A stretch of 64,000 nt of DNA from a virus: positions 21,293 through 85,292 of the IMG/VR virus record IMGVR_UViG_3300034062_002410. One strand, 5' to 3'. The notes under the pieces were generated by a model. The model made no database searches. It was not told where the DNA came from and worked only from the letters and a program-made list of their open reading frames with translations. Numbering within the stretch: the first letter of the stretch is position 1; each line of letters starts with the position of its first letter. Shown piece by piece: positions 44,780 through 52,987 of the stretch. The position numbers and the translations under genes were made by a program.

Positions 44780-45047
44780 AGAACTTACTAGTAATTGCTG
44801 CTACTTTCATAGCAATGATTTCTTGCTTTATAAACTCAACAGCTCCTGTATTTTGTGCTGCTGGGTTTTCTGAAAACTCTTTCCACTTGTAGTTGTCAAA
44901 TACTATTGTTTTATTGACAATTTCATCAATAAAGTATTTGAACAGATATGCTGCCCTGTGGGCATTAAATCTACTATCTTCTGATGTGCTATAGTTGACA
45001 CTTCTGTCAACTAATGATGCTAAAATGTGATAAGCTTTACCGTACAT
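44778..45047 (-). CDS. Hypothetical protein of the small-gene array, 89 aa
   Basis: A helical protein (KAYHILASLVDRSVNYSTSE, then HRAAYLFKYFIDEIVNKTIV) with no recognised family. It has its own promoter repeat (copy 4) 24 bases upstream and its own terminator, a self-contained cassette. Confidence 0.65.
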   Translation of the reverse strand: MYGKAYHILASLVDRSVNYSTSEDSRFNAHRAAYLFKYFIDEIVNKTIVFDNYKWKEFSENPAAQNTGAVEFIKQEIIAMKVAAITSKF

Positions 45048-45071
45048 AGTTATATGTATTTAAGTGTTAGT

Positions 45072-45114
45072 AATAATGTCAAGAATAAGTTAAAGTTAAA
45101 AATGAAGAACAAAA
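45072..45114 (-). promoter_or_regulatory. Promoter-like repeat, copy 4
   Basis: Minus strand: TTTTGTTCTTC, TTTAACT, TATTCTTG in the -7 position, then ACATTATT. It precedes the 89-aa gene. Confidence 0.7.
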
Positions 45115-45122
45115 AATAAAAA

Positions 45123-45155
45123 GATAGATACAGAGATTAATTCTCTGTATCTATC
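45123..45155 (-). terminator. Terminator overlapping the 64-aa gene
   Basis: A perfect 14-bp stem GATAGATACAGAGA / TCTCTGTATCTATC, whose upstream arm lies inside the last codons of the gene, is followed by T-rich DNA on the minus strand. Confidence 0.85.
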
Positions 45156-45331
45156 ATAGATATACTAACAGTTGCTGCAATGCAGCCAACTATTGACAAT
45201 GTACTAATGAAACCCAATGCTATTAGGTCATAAAAACCTAATATGTTAGCTATTTCCATATAGCAAATGCATAAAATTACTGTTAGCATTATGAGTAATG
45301 CTATTACTAAAGCTTTTGTTAAAGAATTCAT
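45137..45331 (-). CDS. Two-helix membrane protein, 64 aa
   Basis: Two hydrophobic segments (ALVIALLIMLTVILCICYME and LIALGFISTLSIVGCIAATV) joined by a short loop make a small integral membrane hairpin, like class II holins or host-membrane modifiers. It has its own promoter repeat (copy 5) and terminator. Being far from the lysis genes, a holin role is not favoured. Confidence 0.65.
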   Translation of the reverse strand: MNSLTKALVIALLIMLTVILCICYMEIANILGFYDLIALGFISTLSIVGCIAATVSISMIDTEN

Positions 45332-45355
45332 AATGTTATTTATTATATTGTTTAA

Positions 45356-45398
45356 AATAATGTCAAAACTAAGATGTAGTTAAGACAGAAGAACAAAA
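45356..45398 (-). promoter_or_regulatory. Promoter-like repeat, copy 5
   Basis: Minus strand: TTTTGTTCTTC, TTAACT, TAGTTTTG, then ACATTATT, with the same 22-base spacing. It precedes the 64-aa membrane gene. Confidence 0.75.
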
Positions 45399-45410
45399 AA
45401 CAAAATAAAA

Positions 45411-45438
45411 AAACACAAGGGATTTCTCCCTTGTGTTT
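45411..45438 (-). terminator. Terminator after the 93-aa gene
   Basis: A perfect 12-bp stem AAACACAAGGGA / TCCCTTGTGTTT with loop TTTC is followed by T-rich DNA on the minus strand. Confidence 0.87.
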
Positions 45439-45445
45439 ATACCTA

Positions 45446-45727
45446 TTAGAAGCTTTCAGTAAACTCCATCTTGCGTGTGCCTTCAGCACAATTAATCAGC
45501 CTAGCTTTAAGCCAGTTTGGTTTACCATCTGGGAGTAAATCATCGGTAATAAATACCAATCTACCCTTCATATCAATGTCTTTTTGGATGTTAATCCAAA
45601 CACTGCCAGCTTTAATGGATTTTTTGCTGGGGTCTTCTTTATCGGTATAAATGTCAAGTTTAGATACACCGATAAAAGCTTTGAAATCTGCTACTTCCAT
45701 GAAGTAGGCTTTAGTCTTGTTGCTCAT
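45446..45727 (-). CDS. Small paralogue B of a duplicated family, 93 aa
   Basis: Aligned without large gaps to the 90-aa gene at 43,919 (VADFKAFIGVSKLDIY, VWINIQKDIDMKGRLVFITD, NWLKARLIN). It is the outermost gene of the leftward transcripts, next to the divergent region, so it is probably among the first expressed. It has promoter copy 6 and its own terminator. Function unknown. Confidence 0.7.
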   Translation of the reverse strand: MSNKTKAYFMEVADFKAFIGVSKLDIYTDKEDPSKKSIKAGSVWINIQKDIDMKGRLVFITDDLLPDGKPNWLKARLINCAEGTRKMEFTESF

Positions 45728-45754
45728 GATTTGTATGTTTTAAAGAGCTTAAAA

Positions 45755-45797
45755 AATAATGTCAAGGATGAGATGAAGTTAAAGAGGAAGAACAAAA
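45755..45797 (-). promoter_or_regulatory. Promoter-like repeat, copy 6
   Basis: Minus strand: TTTTGTTCTTC, TTTAACT, CATCCTTG in the -7 position, then ACATTATT. It precedes paralogue B and faces the rightward module. Confidence 0.7.
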
Positions 45798-45999
45798 AAT
45801 ACAGCTAAAGATAGTTAGAGCCAAGTTTTTAAAGCTTAAGATTTGTAGGGGGGATACTGTTTAGACATTAGTTTGGGGGTGGCTAGTTTCTAATAGGACT
45901 CACACATTCACTTTTTATCAATATTATTTTTTTAAAAAATTTAATTTTAATCTTAAATAATTTTTCTTACTTTTGTTTATAATTTAAAAAGATAGAAAG
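45798..45999. other. Divergent intergenic region with G-runs and an A/T tract
   Basis: No gene. On the plus strand GGGGGG (45,848-45,853) and GGGGGTGG (45,875-45,882) are the only long G-runs I see in the window. They are followed by a very A/T-rich tract (45,918-45,965) with TTTTTTTAAAAAATTT. All genes to the left run leftward and all to the right run rightward. It fits a regulatory hub or a replication-origin candidate. Confidence 0.4.
45968..45975 (+). promoter_or_regulatory. Possible -7 element for the rightward module
   Basis: TACTTTTG matches TAnnTTTG and lies 25 bases before the ATG at 46,000. A convincing -33 TTTG is not visible, so this is a weak call. Confidence 0.4.
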
Positions 46000-46362
46000 A
46001 TGAAAGCATTAAGTAAAAGGTTAGTATTAGATAGTAAGAGGTTTTATAATATTCATTTGTCAATTGTTAATGCTATTATACCCACTAAGCTTACCCCAAA
46101 AGAAATAGAGATACTTGCTTTGTTTATGTCCTTGAAAGGAGATATAGCTAAAGATAGATTTGGTACTACTGCTAGGAAGTTAGTAATGAAGGAATTGAAT
46201 TTATCTGATGGTGGACTAGGTAATTACCTCAAGTCTTTGAAAGAGAAAGGATTTATTTCTCCTACTAATGAAATATTACCTTTTCTTATTCCTAATGATG
46301 ATAAGCAAGAATACTTTTTTCAACTTATAAATGAGGAACATGTCAAGGAATCCATTGATTAA
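46000..46362 (+). CDS. Winged-helix-like DNA-binding protein, 120 aa
   Basis: LTPKEIEILALFMSLKGD, then TARKLVMKELNLSDGGLGNY and LKSLKEKGFI make a winged-helix or MarR-like fold. It is the first gene of the rightward structural module and conserved in position in crAss-like phages. A late regulator or packaging factor is plausible. Confidence 0.65.
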   Translation: MKALSKRLVLDSKRFYNIHLSIVNAIIPTKLTPKEIEILALFMSLKGDIAKDRFGTTARKLVMKELNLSDGGLGNYLKSLKEKGFISPTNEILPFLIPNDDKQEYFFQLINEEHVKESID

Positions 46363-46678
46363 GAGGTACTATGATAAAGTTAAACATCAGTATGATATTA
46401 CTGAAGACCAGTTTTTTGATATAATATTTACAGCATTTAAGTATTTTAGGAGTAGAATGAATAGTGAGGAAATACCTGACATTAGGATAAAAGGATTTGG
46501 AAGTTTTCAGGTATTTTCTACTCCTGTTAAATATGAGTTGAAGAAATTAGCTAAGATAGTTGAGCAGAATAAAGCAAATGAGTTTCACTTTAATAGAATT
46601 AAAATTTTAAATGAGTATGTTGAAAAGAATAAGGTATTATTTAAAGAAAATACTGAAAAGGGAAATACCCCTAAGTGA
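46331..46678 (+). CDS. HU/IHF-like DNA-bending protein, 115 aa
   Basis: The segment TEDQFFDIIFTAFKYFRS followed by IRIKGFGSFQVFSTP corresponds to the dimer helices and GFGSF strand of HU/IHF. crAss-like phages carry IHF-related genes just before the terminase. It overlaps the previous gene by 32 bases; a start at 46,340 would reduce this. It may organise DNA for packaging. Confidence 0.72.
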   Translation: MRNMSRNPLIKRYYDKVKHQYDITEDQFFDIIFTAFKYFRSRMNSEEIPDIRIKGFGSFQVFSTPVKYELKKLAKIVEQNKANEFHFNRIKILNEYVEKNKVLFKENTEKGNTPK

Positions 46679-46955
46679 TGTATGGTATTATGTACAAGGA
46701 CATACAAGAGAAAAGATATACTATTCTAAGTATAAGTGGGTAAAGCTCCTAATGAGAAAACATATTAAAGAACAGTTTGAATGGAGGTTAACACAAATGG
46801 ATAAAGAGTGTTACAATAGTGGGCAATGTAAGATATGTGGTTGTGATATTCCTGCACTTACTTTTGCAAATAAGTCTTGTCACAAACCATGTTATCCTAA
46901 AATGAAAAGTAGATTTGATTGGGAATGGTTTAAATTTTATAATGAACTAAAATAA
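46611..46955 (+). CDS. Cys-rich zinc-binding hypothetical protein, 114 aa
   Basis: The C-terminal part has CYNSGQCKICGCDIPAL and then SCHKPCYPKM, a set of Cys/His residues suited to one or two zinc ions. The N-terminus is basic. The start is uncertain because the first 20 codons overlap the previous gene. No family is named. Confidence 0.6.
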   Translation: MSMLKRIRYYLKKILKREIPLSDVWYYVQGHTREKIYYSKYKWVKLLMRKHIKEQFEWRLTQMDKECYNSGQCKICGCDIPALTFANKSCHKPCYPKMKSRFDWEWFKFYNELK

Positions 46956-46965
46956 AGTAACAATT

Positions 46966-47265
46966 ATGTGGGATAAAAAAGTTTATGATTTTGGTAATAT
47001 CAAACCTAAGTCTGTTGTTAAAGTAGATTTTAATTATTTAGGTGATATAGAGATTATTGAAATTAAAGCAGCCTGTGGTTGTACTCTGATAGATTATAAG
47101 AAAGGTAGTAATAAGGTTACACTTGAATATACTGCTGGTGACTTTCCTAATCATCTTAAGAATACTGAAACTAAAAAAGTAGAAGTTAGTAAAACTGCTA
47201 CTGTTAAGTATAAGGATAATTCTGAAGATATTCTTATGCTAAGAGGATTTATTTTAGAAAGGTAA
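46966..47265 (+). CDS. DUF1573-like protein, 99 aa
   Basis: KVYDFGNIKPKSVVKVDF, then AACGCTLIDYKKGS and KVTLEYTAGDFP match the beta-sandwich DUF1573 pattern with its CGCT element, found in many Bacteroidota extracellular proteins. A virion decoration or assembly part is suggested by its position before the capsid genes. Confidence 0.65.
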   Translation: MWDKKVYDFGNIKPKSVVKVDFNYLGDIEIIEIKAACGCTLIDYKKGSNKVTLEYTAGDFPNHLKNTETKKVEVSKTATVKYKDNSEDILMLRGFILER

Positions 47266-47318
47266 TTAGTAAGAAAGTATATATAAAGAAAAAGGATTAA
47301 AAAAGAATATGTAGTTTT

Positions 47319-47882
47319 ATGTCGGTAGAAATATTTGAAATCAATGGTTCAGTAGTTAGACCAGTAAAGGATATACTTCTCATATTTCCATTTAATGAAA
47401 TATGGGATAGAGATACAACTAAACATAAGTCAAGAGCTATTAATGAATTAGCTTATATTTATTATATTGTATCCCCAAAGAAATCTAATCCATATTCAGG
47501 TTATTCTAATGAACTTAGAGGTAAGAAAATTATTGAAGGTTTATGGAAAGAGAACATAGAAGAGTGGAAACCTGATGAGTTAGTAAAGGAAGGAGTTAGT
47601 ACTTATTCCAAATGGTTAGAAGAAGCTTCACCATCTATGAGATATTTTAATGCAGTTAAAAGTGGTGTAGAACAAACTATTAACTTTTTTCAAAATATAG
47701 ATTTTAATGAAAGAACAGATAAAGGTTTACCTGTATATAAAATTAGTGAAGTTATCCCTGCACTTAAGTCAGCTAATGAAGTTCTTAAGTCCATGAGTGA
47801 TTTACAGGAAAGAGTGGAACAAGAAGTTTATGAAAGTTCTAAAACAAAGGCAGGTAAAGAAATTAACCCATTTGAAAGATAA
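47319..47882 (+). CDS. Conserved pre-terminase protein, 187 aa
   Basis: A helical protein with no recognised domain (RAINELAYIYYIVSPKKSNP, then EVIPALKSANEVLKSMSDLQ). It ends in AGKEINPFER. It lies two genes before TerL, so it could be a small-terminase or packaging partner; that is inference from location. Confidence 0.6.
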   Translation: MSVEIFEINGSVVRPVKDILLIFPFNEIWDRDTTKHKSRAINELAYIYYIVSPKKSNPYSGYSNELRGKKIIEGLWKENIEEWKPDELVKEGVSTYSKWLEEASPSMRYFNAVKSGVEQTINFFQNIDFNERTDKGLPVYKISEVIPALKSANEVLKSMSDLQERVEQEVYESSKTKAGKEINPFER

Positions 47883-47908
47883 TTATTAAAATTTATAAAT
47901 ATAACATT

Positions 47909-48379
47909 ATGAAAAACAGATTGATAGAAGCATTTGATAGTGATGATATGAAATCTATGAGAGCTATGAAATCTAAACCTATGGGTATGGATATGGGTAT
48001 GACTATGTCTAAAGATTGTAGTGGATTTATTTCTATGTTGTTTAAAGCTAAAGAAGATGCTCATATTACTCATATTGAACAAAGAAGTAGAGCATTAGCT
48101 CCTCATGAAGCTTTATCTATTTTTTATACTGGATTAGATGAAAGATTAGATACTTTTGCTGAAACAGTAATGGGGATACATGGTCAACTTACACTTTCTT
48201 TTTCTGCTAGTGCTATATCTAATCCTTTGTCTTATATGGAGAATCTTTATACACAAGTTACTAAAGAAAGAAATATGTATGAAGAAGGATGGATTCAAAA
48301 TCAATTAGATGAAATTCTTCAACTTATAGCACATACTATTTATAGGTTAAAATATGTAACTACTGCTCCTGGACAATAA
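47909..48379 (+). CDS. Conserved pre-terminase protein, 156 aa
   Basis: An N-terminal Met-rich stretch (KSKPMGMDMGMTMSKDCSG) is unusual; the rest is helical (HEALSIFYTGLDERLDTFAE). The stop shares its last base with the TerL start. A small terminase role is possible but not shown. Confidence 0.6.
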   Translation: MKNRLIEAFDSDDMKSMRAMKSKPMGMDMGMTMSKDCSGFISMLFKAKEDAHITHIEQRSRALAPHEALSIFYTGLDERLDTFAETVMGIHGQLTLSFSASAISNPLSYMENLYTQVTKERNMYEEGWIQNQLDEILQLIAHTIYRLKYVTTAPGQ

Positions 48380-50451
48380 TGAGTAAACTCCAGTCTATAA
48401 GAAACAAAGATGGTATTTGGGTTAATACAGAAGTGTTTAGAGAAGAAGCTAGACACTTTGAAAAGTATGGATATTATTGTCCTGACCCTTGGGGTTCTCC
48501 TTCTTGGCAAGGATATTGGGAAGAGCAGTTTAAAAGAACAGTTGAAGGATATGAAGTAGGAGGAGTTAAGATAACAGGTGACCATTACTTTTATATGAAC
48601 TTCTGTCCTATCATGAGGGTAGAGAAAGGAGCATCAGGTAGAAAGGCAAAGAAGTTAGCAGGATTTCCTGACTTTTGGGATGGTGATTATAATTACTATT
48701 GGGCAACTGAAATAGCTTATAATGGATTAACTAGAGAAACACTTAATAGTCTTCAATTAGAAGTAAAAGTAGAAGATGAGTTCTTAGATGGTGGTAGACA
48801 TATTATAGTAGGTAAATCAAGACGTAAAGGTTACTCATTTAAGAATGCTGCTAAAGTAGCTAATATATATAATAGTGTTAGAAACTCTCTTTCTATTATT
48901 GGTGCTTTTGAAAAGAAGTACTTATACCCTGAAGGAACTATGGGTATGGTTACAGACTATCTTAACTTTTTGAATGAGCATACTGGGTGGAGAAAGAATA
49001 GAGATTATATTGATAAACAAGAACATAGAAAGGCATCATATAAAGAAGTGTTAAATGGTGTAGCTATTGAGAAAGGTTATCAGTCACAAGTTATAGCAGT
49101 AACTTTTAAAGATAATCCAGATGCTGCTAGGGGTAAAGATGCTAAGTATGTACTGTTAGAAGAAGCAGGTAAGTTTCCTAACCTCAAGGATTCATATATG
49201 GCTACTGAACCTACATTGAAAGCAGGTAAGTTTATAACAGGACAGATACTTATATTTGGTACAGGTGGTGATATGGAAGGTGGTACAGTAGATTTTGCTG
49301 ATATGTTTTATGACCCAGCAACTTATAACTTAATGCCATTTATTAATGTATGGGATGATAATGCAGAGAATACAAAGTGTGGATTTTTCCATCCTGTATT
49401 TTGGAACATGGATGGTTTTTATGATAAACAAGGTAATTCATTAAGGCAAGAAGCTATAAATTATGAAATAGAAGAAAGAGAAAAGATATTAAAGAACTCA
49501 TCTAATGGTACAGGAGTTATTCAAAAAAGAGTACAAGAATATCCTTTAAAACCTAGTGAAGCTTTTCTTACTGTATCTACTAATGACTTCCCAATTACTG
49601 AACTTAGAAATAGATTAAATATTATAGAAAGAGAAAAGGTGTATGATAAGAAAGGTCAACCTGTATATTTGAGTAAAGAAGAAGGTAAGGTTAAAGCTAC
49701 ACCTGATTTAAGAAATGAATTAGAACCAGTATGGCATTATAAACCTAAGACATTAAGTTTAAGTGGTTGTCCTGTAATATATGAATATCCTGTATCTAAT
49801 GCACCTAAAGGATTATATAAGATAGGATATGACCCTTATCAACAAGACCAAAGTGCAGGTGCATCATTAGGTGCTGTATATGTTTATAAAGGTGTTACTA
49901 CTTTTTCTTATAGTAGAGATATGATAGTAGCTTCTTATGTAGGTAGAATGAAAACTGCTGATGATACTCATAGGATAGTAGAGTTGTTAGCAGAACTTTA
50001 TAATGCAGAAATAATGCATGAGAATATGATTAGAGATGTTAAGTCATATTTTGAAAAGAATAGAAAGTTACATCTATTAGCTGCACAACCTGATGCTGTT
50101 ATATCTAAGACTATTAAAAATTCTAAAGTAGCAAGGATATATGGTATTCACATGAATAGTGAGTTAAAGGATGCAGGTTCTAAATATATAAAGCAATGGT
50201 TATTAAAAGAAAGAGATGTAGATGAATTTGGAAATAAAGTATTAAATTTGGACTTGATATCAGACCCAGGATTGTTAGAAGAATTGATATTATTTAATAA
50301 GAAAGGAAACTTTGACCGAGTAATGGCATTTATGATGATTATGTTTCAGTTAGAGGAAGAAGGTGAAAAAGTATTTACTGAAAACTCTAATAAGAATAAA
50401 TCTGCTATTGCATTATTAGAATCTTATAAAAATTGGTTTAAAAAAGATTAA
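48379..50451 (+). CDS. terL: Terminase large subunit
   Basis: The ATPase domain has the Walker A-like VGKSRRKGYSFKN (144-156) and Walker B VLLEEAG (near 254-260). The C-terminal RNase H-like nuclease has KIGYDPYQQDQ (near 477-487) with further acidic residues. The 690-aa length fits crAss TerL. It pumps DNA into the prohead through the portal encoded next and cuts the concatemer. Confidence 0.93.
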   Translation: MSKLQSIRNKDGIWVNTEVFREEARHFEKYGYYCPDPWGSPSWQGYWEEQFKRTVEGYEVGGVKITGDHYFYMNFCPIMRVEKGASGRKAKKLAGFPDFWDGDYNYYWATEIAYNGLTRETLNSLQLEVKVEDEFLDGGRHIIVGKSRRKGYSFKNAAKVANIYNSVRNSLSIIGAFEKKYLYPEGTMGMVTDYLNFLNEHTGWRKNRDYIDKQEHRKASYKEVLNGVAIEKGYQSQVIAVTFKDNPDAARGKDAKYVLLEEAGKFPNLKDSYMATEPTLKAGKFITGQILIFGTGGDMEGGTVDFADMFYDPATYNLMPFINVWDDNAENTKCGFFHPVFWNMDGFYDKQGNSLRQEAINYEIEEREKILKNSSNGTGVIQKRVQEYPLKPSEAFLTVSTNDFPITELRNRLNIIEREKVYDKKGQPVYLSKEEGKVKATPDLRNELEPVWHYKPKTLSLSGCPVIYEYPVSNAPKGLYKIGYDPYQQDQSAGASLGAVYVYKGVTTFSYSRDMIVASYVGRMKTADDTHRIVELLAELYNAEIMHENMIRDVKSYFEKNRKLHLLAAQPDAVISKTIKNSKVARIYGIHMNSELKDAGSKYIKQWLLKERDVDEFGNKVLNLDLISDPGLLEELILFNKKGNFDRVMAFMMIMFQLEEEGEKVFTENSNKNKSAIALLESYKNWFKKD

Positions 50452-50462
50452 CTATATTAACT

Positions 50463-52901
50463 ATGATAACTAATTCTGATGGTAATTTTAGTGTTGCAAT
50501 GCCTAAACATAGGGTAACAAGAGCACAAAAAAATGCTGACAATAAACATTGGTATAAAAATAACTTAGACTTTTTAGATAAAAGGTCATTTTCACAAGTA
50601 GGTTTTAATGGATATGGATTAGATACTTTTGATACTAATGGTGTATCAGAGTATAAAAGGATGAAAGTAAATTATGACTTGTTTAATAATATTATTAACA
50701 TTCGTGATTTTGAATATGTAACTAAACCATTTGGGGCACAAGCAGGAGAACTACCTGCTAACTTTGTTAATAGAGATATTATATCTCCTAAAATAAAGAT
50801 GCTTTTAGGTATGGAAATGAAAAGACCTTTTTCTTGGAAAGTATTTGCTGTTAATGAAGAAGCAACTACAAGAAGAGAACAAGAAGAGTTTAGTAGAATG
50901 AAAGATTTTGTGGTTTCAGAAATAATGAAACCTATAAGAATGGATATTGAAAAGAGGGCAATGGAAGAAGCTCAAGGTCAAGAACTCACTCCTGAACAAC
51001 AGCAACAAATACAACAAAAAATAGAAGAAGAGTTAAAAGCACAAACTCCTGAAGAAGTAAAGAAATATATGTTAAGGGATCACCAAGACCCAGCAGAAGC
51101 TTTAGCACATCAGCTATTAGAATATTTGATAAATAAAGAAGATATACCTACTAAGTTTAATCAAGGATTTAAACACTTGTGCATTAGTGCTAAAGAAGCA
51201 TATTGGGTAGGAGTATTAAATAATGAACCTGCAATGTCAGTTATTAATCCTCTTTACTTTGATTATGATAAGTCACCTGATTTAGAATTTATTGAAGAAG
51301 GAGAATGGGCAGTATGTGTATATAGGATGTCACCATCAAGAGTAGTACAATATTTTGGTGATGAGTTATCTACTGCTGAGATAGATAAGATTTATTCTTA
51401 CTATACTCAGAATATGAATCATGTTGTAGATGCTAACTTTACTTTTAATGTAAATAAAGAAGATGAAGGATGGACTGTAAGGGTAGTACATGCTACTTGG
51501 AAAGCATTAAGAAAGATTGGGTTTTTATCTTATATGGATGCTAATGGTGAAATACAAGAAACATTAGTAGATGAAGGTTATACACTTAATAAAGAACAAG
51601 GAGATATATCTTGTAAGTGGGAATGGATACCTGAAGTATATGAAGGATACAAGATAGGTGTAGATATTTATGTTTATTTAAGACCTGTACCTGGACAGTT
51701 TAAAGACATTAATAATCTTTATAATTGTAAACTTCCTTATATTGGTGCAGTAATGGATACTACTAACTCTTTACCTACATCATTTGTAGATAGAGTAAAA
51801 GCATATCAATATTATTATGACATTATAATGTATAGGATAGAATTACTAATGGCATCAGATAAAGGTAAAATACTTATGATGAACATTGGAATGATACCTG
51901 AGAGTGCAGGTATAGATGTAGAGAAATGGTTATACTTTGCTGAGTCTTCTAAGATAGGATTTTTAAATCCTAATGAAGAAGGTAATAAAGGTGATTATTC
52001 TATACCTAATGCTGTTAAAGAAATAGATATGTCATTAGCTTCTGATATTCAGAAGTATATTAACTTAGCTGAATATATTGAAAGAAGAGCAGGTATATCT
52101 ATTGGTATTCCACCTGAAGCTGAAGGTCAAATTGGACCTAATGCTGCTGTTACTAATACTAAACAAACTATGGTTCAAAGTTCTCATATATTAGAACCTG
52201 TATTTGAATTACATAATCATGTTAAAAGAGCAGTATTAGAAAGGTTATTAGATACAGCTAAAGTATGTTATACAGAGAATCCTAACTTAAAGTTGAATTA
52301 TATATTAGATGACTTTTCTCGTAAAATGCTTACAGTAGATGCTGACTTATTAGATAATTCTTCTTATGGTATATTTGTTTCTAACTCATCTAAAGCACAT
52401 GAAGTTAAAGAGCTTATATCTCAATTAGCTCATGCTGCAATGCAAACTCAAAAGATTGATTTATCTGATGTTATTAAAGTTATAAGAGCAGAAGGAGTTC
52501 AAGAAGCTGAAGAAATGTTAATGGCATCTGAACAAAGAAAGAGAGAAGAAATGCAACAACAGCAAATGCAGCAGTTAGAAAAACAACAAGAAATACAACA
52601 ACAAGCACTTACTCATGAAAAAGAAATGAAGATGTTTGATAGAGAAACAGAGATGATGAAAGAAAAAATGAAGACTGATAGAGAAATACAAAGTCAAACT
52701 ATTATGTCTTTAGGTTTTAATGAAGATAAGGATGTAGATAAAGATGGCAAGTTAGATATATTAGAAGTTGCTAAGCAAGGAGTAGATGTAGATGTAAAAC
52801 AAAGAAAGCAACAATTAGATGAAGAAAAGTTTAGACATCAAAAAGAGATGGATAAAAAGAATGCTGAGTTAGAAACTAAAAAGCTAAATAATAAAAAGTA
52901 A
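50463..52901 (+). CDS. Portal protein, 812 aa
   Basis: It follows TerL by 11 bases, as expected for the portal. The body is mixed alpha/beta (VNRDIISPKIKMLLGMEMKR, AYQYYYDIIMYRIELLMASD). The C-terminal third is a long Gln/Glu/Met-rich coiled coil (EEMQQQQMQQLEKQQEIQQQ) that forms the barrel and lid in portals. It builds the dodecameric DNA gate. Confidence 0.85.
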   Translation: MITNSDGNFSVAMPKHRVTRAQKNADNKHWYKNNLDFLDKRSFSQVGFNGYGLDTFDTNGVSEYKRMKVNYDLFNNIINIRDFEYVTKPFGAQAGELPANFVNRDIISPKIKMLLGMEMKRPFSWKVFAVNEEATTRREQEEFSRMKDFVVSEIMKPIRMDIEKRAMEEAQGQELTPEQQQQIQQKIEEELKAQTPEEVKKYMLRDHQDPAEALAHQLLEYLINKEDIPTKFNQGFKHLCISAKEAYWVGVLNNEPAMSVINPLYFDYDKSPDLEFIEEGEWAVCVYRMSPSRVVQYFGDELSTAEIDKIYSYYTQNMNHVVDANFTFNVNKEDEGWTVRVVHATWKALRKIGFLSYMDANGEIQETLVDEGYTLNKEQGDISCKWEWIPEVYEGYKIGVDIYVYLRPVPGQFKDINNLYNCKLPYIGAVMDTTNSLPTSFVDRVKAYQYYYDIIMYRIELLMASDKGKILMMNIGMIPESAGIDVEKWLYFAESSKIGFLNPNEEGNKGDYSIPNAVKEIDMSLASDIQKYINLAEYIERRAGISIGIPPEAEGQIGPNAAVTNTKQTMVQSSHILEPVFELHNHVKRAVLERLLDTAKVCYTENPNLKLNYILDDFSRKMLTVDADLLDNSSYGIFVSNSSKAHEVKELISQLAHAAMQTQKIDLSDVIKVIRAEGVQEAEEMLMASEQRKREEMQQQQMQQLEKQQEIQQQALTHEKEMKMFDRETEMMKEKMKTDREIQSQTIMSLGFNEDKDVDKDGKLDILEVAKQGVDVDVKQRKQQLDEEKFRHQKEMDKKNAELETKKLNNKK

Positions 52902-52987
52902 TTTAAAAACATTAATCAAATCCACTATATTTTTAAGATTAAAACTTAAAGATATTTAATTTTCAAACTTAAATTTGTGTTATTATT

